Part shown: piece after piece, positions 47,204 to 55,197 of the stretch
How positions within the stretch are numbered: the stretch's first letter is position 1
Layout: each line of letters starts with the position of its first letter
Assembly: GCF_000308295.2 (NCBI RefSeq)
Contig: NZ_HG326652.1
Coordinates: 1,614,109 to 1,678,108 of the forward strand
Direction: 5' to 3'
Length of the DNA: 64,000 bases
Source: Afipia birgiae 34632
GTDB taxonomy: Bacteria > Pseudomonadota > Alphaproteobacteria > Rhizobiales > Xanthobacteraceae
Program-made: the position numbers and the translations under genes
Notes under the pieces: model-generated
Seen by the model: the letters and a program-made list of their open reading frames with translations, nothing else
Told to the model about the DNA's origin: nothing
Databases searched by the model: none

Positions 47204-47229
47204 TGACAGTCGTGTGACACCGTGTGACG
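47204..47229 (-). promoter_or_regulatory. Pho box upstream of pstS
   Basis: Read on the minus strand this is a run of TGTCA-type half-sites: CGTCA, TGTCA and TGTCA at 10- and 11-bp spacing (plus-strand TGACA at 47204-47208 and 47215-47219, TGACG at 47225-47229). The 11-bp phasing matches PhoB sites. It lies about 100 bp ahead of the pstS start, consistent with PhoB activation and autoregulation of the operon. Confidence 0.8.
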
Positions 47230-47640
47230 GCACAGAACACTTCTGAACTCACCCGCTTATCACATTGATATATTTCACGAATTACACCTCATCTTGCCCG
47301 TTCAAAATGTGGGCCGAAAGGAATTTTTAACAACTGTGTACGCCCCGCGATCGGCGCTAATTCCGAAGCTCCGTGCAGAATGGCTGAGCGCTTCTGGTCA
47401 AGCTGACGGGCTCCCAGCCGGTCACCTGCCTACGATTGCCTAAAATGCTCAATCAGCGAGCGATTTAGGCTTGAACGAGTCATGTGCCACTGTTGCCACT
47501 GTGAGCGAACTCAGACGCACGCCAATCGATAAAGCCGCGCACGCGCGGCAAGATCTGGCGATTATGCAGATATGCGACCGCGGGAAATCCGGCTGCGTGG
47601 TCCAGCCGATACTCAACTGTGAATTATCCGGTCCGGCGCC
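47230..47640. other. Intergenic region beyond the Pho box
   Basis: About 410 bp between the Pho box and the fdsA terminator. It includes an AT-rich patch near 47260-47300. Short ORFs occur (for example 47471-47755) but none has a ribosome site or recognisable protein. No fdsC/fdhD or fdsD gene is present here. I see nothing else. Confidence 0.4.
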
Positions 47641-47644
47641 GCAC

Positions 47645-47679
47645 AATAAAGGGTACGGCGGCATCGAGCGTCGTGCCCT
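47645..47679 (-). terminator. Probable terminator of the fds operon
   Basis: On the minus strand, AGGGCACGACG and CGCCGTACCCT form an 11-bp stem with two mismatches (arms 47669-47679 and 47650-47660) followed by TTTATT. It starts 21 bp after the fdsA stop. Confidence 0.5.
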
Positions 47680-47699
47680 CTACATCGGCCTACTGGTTC

Positions 47700-50465
47700 T
47701 CACTCCGCCGCAGTGCGAATCTCTGCGCGTTCCACACGCACAGCGCAGAACTTAAACTCAGGAATTTTCCCGAACGGATCAAGCGCGGGATTGGTCAGAA
47801 GGTTTGCTGCCGCCTCGGCGTAACAGAACGGCATGAACACCATGTTCTCCGGCACGTCGCGATCGGAGCGAATCTTGACCTGGATAGCGCCGCGGCGCGT
47901 TTCCAGTCTTATGAAATCGCCCGGCCACACGTTCAGCCGCCGCATATCCTTTGGCGACATGAAAGCAACTGCTTCCGGCTCGATACTGTCGAGCACCTCA
48001 GACCGGCGCGTCATCGATCCCGTGTGCCAGTGCTCAAGCACGCGGCCCGTCGAGAGCACCATAGGGTATTCGTCGTCCGGAATTTCGTCGGGCGACGTGA
48101 CGCGCGCCGGAACGATCTTGCCGCGCCCGCTTTCCGTCGGAAAACCGGTGGTGAAAATGATCTCGTTGCCCTGGTTGAAGGGATCGTCGACCGGATAAGT
48201 CACTGCACCTTCACGCTCAAGCCGTTCCCACGTGATGTTTTTCAGTGACGGCATGACATACGTCATTTCCGTGAAGACATCCGCGGGACCGCTGTAATTC
48301 CAGTCGAGACCCATGCGCTTGCCGATCTCCTGAATAATCCAGAGATCCTGCCTTGCGTCGCCGGGCGGCTTGATCACCTGGCGCGCAATCTGCACACGCC
48401 GGTCCGTGTTGGTGAACGTGCCGACCTTCTCGGCAAATGCGGAGGCGGGAAGGATGACATCGGCATGGAACGCGGTTTCCGTCACGAACAGATCCTGCAC
48501 CACGAGATGGTCAAGCTTCGCGAGCGCTTCACGCGCATGCTGCAAATCCGGATCGGACATCGCCGGATTCTCGCCCTCAATATACATGCCGTTGATATCG
48601 CCGGCGTGGATCGCGTTCATGATCTCGACCACAGTCAACCCGCGCTGCGGGTCGAGTGGCTGGCCCCAGAACTTCTCGAACAACTCGCGCACCTGGTCCT
48701 GTTCGACGCGCTGGTAGTCCGGATAGGCAAGCGGGATGAGGCCGGCATCCGAGGCGCCCTGCACGTTGTTCTGTCCGCGCAGCGGATGTAGTCCGGTGCC
48801 CGGCCGCCCAATCTGCCCGGTGATCAGAGCCAGCGCGATCAGACAGCGGGCGTTGTCGGTGCCGTGAATGTGCTGGCTGATGCCCATACCCCAGAAGATG
48901 AGAGAGGACTTCGCCTTCGCATACATGCGCGCAACTTCGCGCAGCGTCTCGGCGGGAATACCGCAGATTGGCTCCATTTTTTCAGGCGGGAATTCCTTGA
49001 TCTTCTCCTTGAGATCGTCAAATCCCTCGGTGTAGCCGGCGATGTACTGCGCGTCAGTCAAACCCTCGGTGATGATCGTGTGCAGCATAGCATTCAACAT
49101 CGCAACATCGCTGCCGGGCTTGAACTGCAGATGCATGGTGGCGTGACGCGACAAGGTTTGCCGGCGCGGATCCATGACGATCAGCTTCGCACCTTTCTTC
49201 ACCGCGTTCTTGATGAAGGTCGCGGCGACAGGATGATTGACGCTCGGATTGGCGCCGATGACGATAATCACCTCCGCATCCGCTGCGGCAGCGAACGGCG
49301 CCGACACAGCGCCTGAGTTCAGACCTTCCATCAAGGCCGCGACCGAAGACGCGTGGCACAGCCGCGTACAGTGATCGACGTTGTTCGAGCCAAAGCCGGT
49401 CCGCACCAGCTTCTGGAACAAATAGGCTTCCTCGTTAGATCCTTTCGCCGAGCCAAACCCCGCGAGCGCCTTCAGACCCTTCTCATTCCGGATCTTGAGG
49501 AGGCCGTTCGCCGCGATGTCGAGGGCTTCTTCCCACGACGCTTCGCGGAAATGCGTGAAGGGATTGGCGGGATCAACCTGATCGCGGGCATCCTTCTTCG
49601 CATTCGGCAGCCGCACCAGCGGCTTCGTAATCCGATGAGGATGATGAATGTAGTCGAAGCCGAATCGCCCCTTCACACAGAGGCGATTGTGGTTGGCGGG
49701 ACCGTCGCGCCCCTCGGCATAGACGATCTTCTCGTCCTTGACCTGATATTCCACCTGGCAACCGACGCCGCAGAACGGACAGAGCGAAGCGACTGTCTTG
49801 TCGGGGTAAACTGTGCGGGTTTGGTTGGCGTCGAGATACGCGGACGGCATCAGCGCGCCGGTCGGACACGCCTGTACGCATTCGCCGCACGCGACGCAGG
49901 TGGACTCTCCCATGGGGTCATCGAAATCGAACACGATCTTGGCGTCGTGATTGCGGTACGCCATCCCAATGACGTCGTTGACTTGAACTTCACGGCACGC
50001 ACGCACGCACAGCCCACACTGAATGCAAGCATCGAGATTGACGCTCATGGCCGGATGGCTGCTGTCGCCCGCCCAGCGATCATTGGCAGGAAAGCGGCTT
50101 TCCGTGACCTCGACCCTGTCGGCCCAGTTCCAGAATTTGGAATCCGGATCGTGTGACGTCTCGCGTGCCGGTTGATCGGCGACCAGCAACTCCATCACCA
50201 TCTTGCGGGCGGAGACAGCACGCGCGCTCGCGGATTTCACCTTCATGCCAACATTCGGCATACGCTTGCAGGAAGCAGCCAGCACGCGCTCGCCTTCGAT
50301 CTCGACCATGCAGGCGCGGCAATTGCCATCGGCGCGATAGTCTGGTTCCGGCGAATAGCAAAGATGCGGAATCTCGGTCCCTTCACGCTTGGCAACCTGC
50401 CAGATCGACTCGCCCGGCTGGGCCTCGACCATTTTCCCGTCCAGCTCAAATTGGATCTTCGTCAT
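47700..50465 (-). CDS. fdsA: NAD-dependent formate dehydrogenase, molybdenum catalytic subunit
   Basis: 921 residues from the ATG at 50465, which overlaps the fdsB stop by 4 bp. Order of sites: N-terminal [2Fe-2S] region (CYSPEPDYRADGNCRACMVE, later C), ferredoxin-type clusters (CIQCGLCVRAC, CVACGECVQACP), the [4Fe-4S] of the Mo domain (CPFCGVGCQVEY) and the molybdenum ligand Cys in HCTRLCHASS. No selenocysteine is used. No Tat signal, so it is cytosolic and passes formate electrons to NAD through FdsGB. The maturation genes fdsC and fdsD are not adjacent. Confidence 0.94.
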   Translation of the reverse strand: MTKIQFELDGKMVEAQPGESIWQVAKREGTEIPHLCYSPEPDYRADGNCRACMVEIEGERVLAASCKRMPNVGMKVKSASARAVSARKMVMELLVADQPARETSHDPDSKFWNWADRVEVTESRFPANDRWAGDSSHPAMSVNLDACIQCGLCVRACREVQVNDVIGMAYRNHDAKIVFDFDDPMGESTCVACGECVQACPTGALMPSAYLDANQTRTVYPDKTVASLCPFCGVGCQVEYQVKDEKIVYAEGRDGPANHNRLCVKGRFGFDYIHHPHRITKPLVRLPNAKKDARDQVDPANPFTHFREASWEEALDIAANGLLKIRNEKGLKALAGFGSAKGSNEEAYLFQKLVRTGFGSNNVDHCTRLCHASSVAALMEGLNSGAVSAPFAAAADAEVIIVIGANPSVNHPVAATFIKNAVKKGAKLIVMDPRRQTLSRHATMHLQFKPGSDVAMLNAMLHTIITEGLTDAQYIAGYTEGFDDLKEKIKEFPPEKMEPICGIPAETLREVARMYAKAKSSLIFWGMGISQHIHGTDNARCLIALALITGQIGRPGTGLHPLRGQNNVQGASDAGLIPLAYPDYQRVEQDQVRELFEKFWGQPLDPQRGLTVVEIMNAIHAGDINGMYIEGENPAMSDPDLQHAREALAKLDHLVVQDLFVTETAFHADVILPASAFAEKVGTFTNTDRRVQIARQVIKPPGDARQDLWIIQEIGKRMGLDWNYSGPADVFTEMTYVMPSLKNITWERLEREGAVTYPVDDPFNQGNEIIFTTGFPTESGRGKIVPARVTSPDEIPDDEYPMVLSTGRVLEHWHTGSMTRRSEVLDSIEPEAVAFMSPKDMRRLNVWPGDFIRLETRRGAIQVKIRSDRDVPENMVFMPFCYAEAAANLLTNPALDPFGKIPEFKFCAVRVERAEIRTAAE

Positions 50466-52171
50466 TCTGCAGCTTCCTTGGGCGCGAATTCCTCGGGAAA
50501 ATATTTGATGACGGTGGTTAGCGGGTTTGAAGCCGCCTGCCCTAAACCGCAAATGGATGCGTCACGCATCGCCTGACTCAATTCATCGAGCAGATCGCGG
50601 TTCCAGACGCGCTGTTCCATCAGCGTCGCAGCCTTCTGTGTTCCGACACGGCATGGCGTGCACTGGCCGCAACTCTCATCCTCAAAGAAGCGCATCAGGT
50701 TCAGCGCTGCATCCTTGACCTCATCCTTATCGGACAGAATGACAACCGCGGCGGACCCGATAAAGCAGCCGTATTTTTCCAGCGTGCCAAAATCGAGTGG
50801 GATGTTGTCCATCGACGCCGGCAGAATGCCACCCGAGGCGCCGCCCGGCAGATACGCGCGAAACGTGTGCCCATCGGCCATGCCGCCACAGAATTCGTCG
50901 ATCAACTCACGTACCGTGACACCTGCAGGTGCGAGCTTCATGCCGGGGTTCTTCACGCGCCCGGAGACCGAATAGCTGCGCAGGCCCTGGCGTTCATTGC
51001 GACCCTGCGATTTCCACCAGTCGCCGCCCTTCTCAACGATGTCGCGCACCCACCACAACGTCTCGATGTTGTTGATCAACGTCGGCAGACCAAACAGCCC
51101 GACCTGGAACGGATATGGCGGCTTATGGCGCGGCAGTCCGCGCTTACCCTCAATGCTTTCGAGCAGTGCGGATTCTTCACCGCAAATATACGCACCTGCG
51201 CCGCGGCGCAGATGCAGCTTTGGACCGCCCGGTGGCAGCTTCTTGATTTCGCGTTCAATGATTTCGCGCGATGCCGGATATTCGTCGCGCAGGTAGATAT
51301 AGACATCGGGCGCTTCGACAACGTGCGCGCCGATCAGCATGCCTTCGATAAAGCGATGCGGGTCGGTTTCAAGATAATAGCGATCCTTGAAAGTCCCCGG
51401 TTCGCCTTCGTCGCCATTGATCGCCATCAGGCGCGGCCCCGGCTCGCCAAGCACGGCGCGCCATTTGCGGCCGGTTGGAAAACCTGCGCCGCCAAGACCT
51501 CGCAGCGACGCGTCATCAAGCGCCTTCAGCAAATCCTCTTTCGTCATCGCACCGGAGCGCAACTTCGTCAGCAACGCGTAGCCACCCTTGGCGACATACG
51601 AATCGTAATCGATGTACTTCGGCAGGTGCGCATGCGTGTCGCCGCTTTTCGCGGCAGCCAGAACGCTCTCAACGCTCGCATGATCGACAAAATTATGCCC
51701 CACCTCCGCAGCCGGCGCCGTGTCGCAGCGCCCCACACAAGGCGCGCGCACCACGCGTACGCCCGGCCCGGCGCTCTTCTTCAACTCGCCTAACAACGTT
51801 TCCGCGCCAAGCATCGCGCAGGTGAGAGAATCGCAAACCCGGATGGTCAGCGGCGGAAGGTCGGGCTGGCCTTCTTTGACCACATCGAAGTGCGCGTAGA
51901 AGGTCGCGGTTTCAAACACCTCCGAGAAAGCCAGCTTCATCGAGTCGGCAAGGGCTGCAAGATGAGCCGCAGAAATCTGGTTGTAGGTGTCCTGGATGAG
52001 ATGGAGATGCTCGATCAGGAGGTCCCGCTGCCGCGACCGGTCGCCGAGCAAAATCTCAATTTCTTCAGCCGCTTGGGGGTCAATTTGGCGGCCCTTGGGG
52101 GTTGATTTGGCGCGTTTGCGCCCCTCTCCCGGGTGTTCGAATGGCTGAACTGTCTGGACGCTATGGCTCAT
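50462..52171 (-). CDS. fdsB: NAD-dependent formate dehydrogenase, fused gamma-beta (FdsG-FdsB) subunit
   Basis: 569 residues. Residues about 30-185 are a NuoE/FdsG thioredoxin-like domain (VCDSLTCAMLGAE and RAPCVGRCDTAP bind [2Fe-2S]). Residues about 215-560 are NuoF/FdsB: GLGGAGFPTGRKW, NGDEGEPGTFKDRYYLETDPH, GAYICGEESALLESIEG bind FMN and NADH, ESCGQCTPCRVGT plus SICGLG bind [4Fe-4S]. In many bacteria these are two genes; here one. Promoter elements lie at 52208-52244. Confidence 0.93.
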   Translation of the reverse strand: MSHSVQTVQPFEHPGEGRKRAKSTPKGRQIDPQAAEEIEILLGDRSRQRDLLIEHLHLIQDTYNQISAAHLAALADSMKLAFSEVFETATFYAHFDVVKEGQPDLPPLTIRVCDSLTCAMLGAETLLGELKKSAGPGVRVVRAPCVGRCDTAPAAEVGHNFVDHASVESVLAAAKSGDTHAHLPKYIDYDSYVAKGGYALLTKLRSGAMTKEDLLKALDDASLRGLGGAGFPTGRKWRAVLGEPGPRLMAINGDEGEPGTFKDRYYLETDPHRFIEGMLIGAHVVEAPDVYIYLRDEYPASREIIEREIKKLPPGGPKLHLRRGAGAYICGEESALLESIEGKRGLPRHKPPYPFQVGLFGLPTLINNIETLWWVRDIVEKGGDWWKSQGRNERQGLRSYSVSGRVKNPGMKLAPAGVTVRELIDEFCGGMADGHTFRAYLPGGASGGILPASMDNIPLDFGTLEKYGCFIGSAAVVILSDKDEVKDAALNLMRFFEDESCGQCTPCRVGTQKAATLMEQRVWNRDLLDELSQAMRDASICGLGQAASNPLTTVIKYFPEEFAPKEAAE

Positions 52172-52207
52172 TCGAATGTCTCATTTGCAGGTGCTTCGAG
52201 CTTTGGA

Positions 52208-52244
52208 CGATAGCTTCTGGCATTTCGTATGCCAAGAATTATTC
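52208..52244. promoter_or_regulatory. Candidate operator region upstream of fdsB
   Basis: Three elements occur within 37 bp, 37 to 73 bp upstream of the fdsB ATG: CGATAGCTT (52208-52216); a perfect inverted repeat TGGCAT-N5-ATGCCA with loop TTCGT (52218-52234); and the 9-bp palindrome GAATTATTC (52236-52244). The last recurs upstream of mobB and the HTH-TorD gene. Binding protein unknown; a LysR-type (T-N11-A-like) or the HTH-TorD protein are possible. Confidence 0.45.
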
Positions 52245-52349
52245 CAATGTCTTAGCTCAGAACAGCCGATTGCTGTAGTCCCTTGCAATATGAAACGGAG
52301 TTCCGATGGCCGCCGGCCCGCCCGGCACACCAAGCCTGGATAACGAAAG

Positions 52350-52736
52350 CTAGCGGACGCCGGGCTTGTCGCGGCTTAGGCCCTTGGCGGCCAGATCATC
52401 GAGATAGTTTTGAAAGCGAAGCTCGGCGTTGATCCCGAGATCGTGCAGGAATGTCCAAGAATAAATGCCGGTGTTGTGCATGTCATCAAAGCCGATCCGC
52501 ACCGCGTAGTTTCCGACGGCATCGACGGAAAGAATGGCAACGTTGCGCTTGCCACCGACGGTTTTCCGCTCCGCCTCGGAATGCCCCTGTACCTCGGCCG
52601 AAGGGCTGGTCACTCGGAGCAGTTCCGCGGAGAAAGTGAAGCTCTGGCCATCATCGAAGGCGACGGTCATAGAGCGCCTGTCTTTGGCAAGCCGGATTTC
52701 GACCGGCCAGGCCGGCGAAGTTTCAGGGCCACTCAA
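52350..52736 (-). CDS. DUF971 domain protein (gamma-butyrobetaine hydroxylase N-terminal-like)
   Basis: 128 residues. VEIRLAKDRRSMTVAFDDGQSFTFSAELLRV and DDMHNTGIYSWTFLHDLG are the DUF971 landmarks; this small zinc-binding-like domain is also found at the N-terminus of gamma-butyrobetaine hydroxylase. The start is TTG at 52736, overlapping the tusA stop by 4 bp. DUF971 genes often sit near iron-sulfur or molybdenum genes, as here; function unknown. Confidence 0.85.
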   Translation of the reverse strand: MSGPETSPAWPVEIRLAKDRRSMTVAFDDGQSFTFSAELLRVTSPSAEVQGHSEAERKTVGGKRNVAILSVDAVGNYAVRIGFDDMHNTGIYSWTFLHDLGINAELRFQNYLDDLAAKGLSRDKPGVR

Positions 52737-52972
52737 GCGGGTGCTCCGTCCACCTTCTCGATTATGAACACGATGCGTTGCTCGGCGCGTTCGGTGATCT
52801 CAACGCGATCACCGGTTTCCCGGATCAGGTTGGGAATGTCGATGACAGACAACGGGTCGGTGCAATGCACCTCAAGCCGGTCGCCCGCGAGCAAAGCTTT
52901 CAGCGCCTTTCGCGTCTTCAGCACCGGCAGCGGGCACTTAAGACCGGTCAGATCGAGCTTGGTCATGGTCAT
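52733..52972 (-). CDS. tusA: TusA/SirA family sulfur carrier protein
   Basis: 79 residues. LDLTGLKCPLPVLKTRKALKAL has the CPxP motif with Cys13, followed by a typical two-layer fold ending in ERAEQRIVFIIEKV. TusA-type proteins relay persulfide sulfur, and members near formate dehydrogenase or Moco genes are thought to supply sulfur for molybdenum cofactor. It sits among fdsBA, moeA and mobB, supporting that role, but not proof. Overlaps the DUF971 gene. Confidence 0.88.
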   Translation of the reverse strand: MTMTKLDLTGLKCPLPVLKTRKALKALLAGDRLEVHCTDPLSVIDIPNLIRETGDRVEITERAEQRIVFIIEKVDGAPA

Positions 52973-53156
52973 GCTTCTTCAATGGCGGAGGCTCAATCCA
53001 GCGTCAACGGGGAACAGACGCGACCTCTCGCACTGCATCATTTTCAAAACTCCTTTCCAAGGCCACTCTGCGACGAAAGCGCGACAACGGGTAACTTGCT
53101 TTGCGCAGTACCGACGCCCATAAAATAGACGGACGGAATGATTGCTGGGGAACGCC

Positions 53157-53312
53157 ATGAGAATTTTTATCGTCGCATTGATTTTCGCGGGCCTCTCCGC
53201 TGCCGCGGTGTCGGTGCTCCTCAATAAGTTTCAGGAGCCTGGTTACGTCGCATTCACGACCAGTGGAGCTCGCGTGGGTGATCCCGGCCATAACTTGATA
53301 GGACCGGGCTAA
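53157..53312 (+). CDS. Small single-pass membrane protein
   Basis: 51 residues, on the plus strand inside a minus-strand operon region. GGGGA precedes the ATG by 6 nt. Residues 1-23 are a hydrophobic segment (signal anchor); the rest is short and polar-glycine rich (QEPGYVAFTTSGARVGDPG). It lies between moeA and tusA, ends 5 bp before the convergent moeA stop. Unknown function; probably a real gene because of the ribosome site and codon use. Confidence 0.55.
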   Translation: MRIFIVALIFAGLSAAAVSVLLNKFQEPGYVAFTTSGARVGDPGHNLIGPG

Positions 53313-53317
53313 CATCA

Positions 53318-54574
53318 CTAGACCAGACTTGAATAGTCCAGAAACCCGACCATCTGGCCGGGCTTCACTGACGTGATGTCTTCGCCGAGCTCAACGAGGC
53401 CATCTGTATCCACGAGGGAAGAGAGAAGCCCTGCACCCTCTCGCGGGAATTTCACCGCCTCCAGCATGCCGTCGGCAGCTTTGCGCAGGTTCACCCTGAC
53501 ATACTCGCGGCGTCCGATTTTCTTGGCGTAGGTAAAGGCCGTGCGCACAGGCATCGGCACCGGGTTTCGTTGTGCCGTACCGGCAAGCGCCAGGACTGTC
53601 GGACGGACGACGTAGGTAAACGTCACAAAGCTTGCCACCGGATTTCCCGGCAGCCCGATAAACGGCGTACCGCCAATAATGCCCATCGCCACAGGGCGCC
53701 CCGGCTTAATTGCCATGCGCCAAAGCACCAGAGTACCCACGCTCTCGACTGCGGCTTTGACGTGATCCTCTTCCCCCGTAGAGACGCCCCCCGATGTGAG
53801 GATCAAATCGTGACGAGTTGCTGCGTCTTTCAGACCGGACGCAAGAGAAGCGCGATCGTCACGCAGAATACCGAGATCGCTGACGTCACAGCCGAGCCGC
53901 TTCAACATTGCCGTAAGCATGAAGCGATTTGAGTCGAAGAGTTGTGCAGCCCCCCGCTGTGTGCCGGGCGGCACCACTTCATTTCCTGTCGAAAACACCG
54001 CAACACGGAGTCGGCGTTTCATCTCAACGCGCGTCAGTCCGAGTGCCGCCAAGAGTGCTATATCCTGAGGTCGCAACAACCGCCCTGCGGGCAGCGCCGG
54101 ATGACCTTCCGGAATATCCTCGCCGGCTGGACGGACATTGGCGCCGGCTTTGAGACCCGGCGGCAAAATAACTTTGCCTGCCTCGTCAATCCGAACGTCC
54201 TCCTGCATAAACACAGTGTCGGCGCCCGCGGGCATCGGGGCACCGGTAAAAATGCGAACCGCTTCTCCAGGTACGATAGCGCTTGAAATTAACGCGCCCG
54301 CCTGAATGCGCCCGGATACCGGAAACGCTTGTTCTTCTTCAAGCGGAAGGTCGCTGCTGCGCACAGCATACCCGTCAACGGCTGAATTGGTGAATGGCGG
54401 CAGAGCCAACGGCGCCATGACGTCGAATGCGAGGACGCGACCGTCGGCCTCGACGAGATCGACCCATTCTGTGTCTGCAACTGCAGTGACTCGCGCCGCA
54501 ATAGTGGCGACAGCTTCATCGATGGACATCATCGGTCCGCCAAACGCGAAGCAGTCATCCGAGAGTTGTGCCAT
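53318..54574 (-). CDS. moeA: Molybdopterin molybdenumtransferase
   Basis: 418 residues. Begins DCFAFGGPMMSIDEAVA and has the MoeA landmarks NSAVDGYAVRSSDL, FTGAPMPAGADTVFMQED and TSGGVSTGEEDHVKAAVE with GLPGNPVASFVTF. It inserts molybdenum into adenylated molybdopterin. The gene begins 6 bp after mobB. Its product would serve both formate dehydrogenases next to it. Confidence 0.95.
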   Translation of the reverse strand: MAQLSDDCFAFGGPMMSIDEAVATIAARVTAVADTEWVDLVEADGRVLAFDVMAPLALPPFTNSAVDGYAVRSSDLPLEEEQAFPVSGRIQAGALISSAIVPGEAVRIFTGAPMPAGADTVFMQEDVRIDEAGKVILPPGLKAGANVRPAGEDIPEGHPALPAGRLLRPQDIALLAALGLTRVEMKRRLRVAVFSTGNEVVPPGTQRGAAQLFDSNRFMLTAMLKRLGCDVSDLGILRDDRASLASGLKDAATRHDLILTSGGVSTGEEDHVKAAVESVGTLVLWRMAIKPGRPVAMGIIGGTPFIGLPGNPVASFVTFTYVVRPTVLALAGTAQRNPVPMPVRTAFTYAKKIGRREYVRVNLRKAADGMLEAVKFPREGAGLLSSLVDTDGLVELGEDITSVKPGQMVGFLDYSSLV

Positions 54575-54580
54575 CGGTGA

Positions 54581-55108
54581 TCAGGCTCCGGCCGCCTCGT
54601 GGGCAAGTACATCTTCGATCCGCACTGCAGCCGCCCGCATAATGCGCGCGATGGCTGGAATGTCATCGAGATGGGCGGCGGGCAGTTCCGTATTCACCAT
54701 GATATCGGCGGCAATGCCAACGATGGTCGGGTCCTTTGGAAACATCAGCGGCTTGCCGTTCGCCGCGCGATGCACCTCGATCTTGGGGTGCCGGTCCGCC
54801 TTGAAACCCTCGACAATCAGCAAATCCACACGCGACATCTTTGCGAGCAACTCGGCCAAAGGCGGTTCCGGTGCACCGCGTAGTTCATGCATCAACGCCC
54901 AACGACGCCCGGACGAGACCAGAACTTCGGTCGCGCCGGCCTGCCGATGCAGCCACGAGTCCTTGCCGGGAATATCGACATCGAAATTGCTGTGAGCGTG
55001 CTTCATCGTCGAGACACGCAAGCCATCGGCGATCAGATGCGGGATAAGGCGCGCGAGCAGCGTTGTTTTGCCTGCCCCGCTCCACCCCGAAAGACCTATC
55101 ACCCTCAT
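54581..55108 (-). CDS. mobB: Molybdopterin-guanine dinucleotide biosynthesis protein MobB
   Basis: 175 residues. Walker A GWSGAGKTT at residues 8-16 and a DLLIVEGFK box around 75. MobB is a GTPase accessory to MobA in making the bis-MGD cofactor used by the formate dehydrogenases here. Together with moeA it forms a two-gene unit downstream of a terminator of the fdh operon. No mobA gene is visible. Confidence 0.93.
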   Translation of the reverse strand: MRVIGLSGWSGAGKTTLLARLIPHLIADGLRVSTMKHAHSNFDVDIPGKDSWLHRQAGATEVLVSSGRRWALMHELRGAPEPPLAELLAKMSRVDLLIVEGFKADRHPKIEVHRAANGKPLMFPKDPTIVGIAADIMVNTELPAAHLDDIPAIARIMRAAAVRIEDVLAHEAAGA

Positions 55109-55116
55109 TCCGAACT

Positions 55117-55159
55117 CCGAAAAATCAAGGGACCGCCCAGCTGTGCCGGACAGTCCCTT
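55117..55159 (-). terminator. Intrinsic terminator between formate dehydrogenase gamma and mobB genes
   Basis: On the minus strand, AAGGGACTGTCC and GGGCGGTCCCTT (arms 55148-55159 and 55127-55138) form a 12-bp stem (two wobble pairs) with a 9-nt loop, followed by TTGATTTTT. It lies 32 bp after the gamma stop codon and ends about 9-18 bp before the mobB ATG, so it would terminate most fdh transcripts or act as an attenuator on mobB-moeA. Confidence 0.8.
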
Positions 55160-55175
55160 TATATAGATATGAGCC

Positions 55176-55197
55176 CTATCGATAGCTTGAATTATTC
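55176..55197. promoter_or_regulatory. Candidate operator/promoter motifs upstream of mobB
   Basis: The palindrome CTATCGATAG (55176-55185) and GAATTATTC (55189-55197) lie next to each other, with an AT-rich TATATAGATAT patch beside them (55159-55172). GAATTATTC and the flanking CGATAGCTT (55180-55188) are shared with the fdsB upstream region. The match overlaps the stop codon of the gamma gene, so it may be chance. It is 72-89 bp before mobB. Confidence 0.35.

Noticed and set aside
47471-47755. 94-residue plus-strand frame between pstS and fdsA
   Set aside because: No ribosome site, no recognisable protein, overlaps the 3' end of fdsA and the terminator hairpin.
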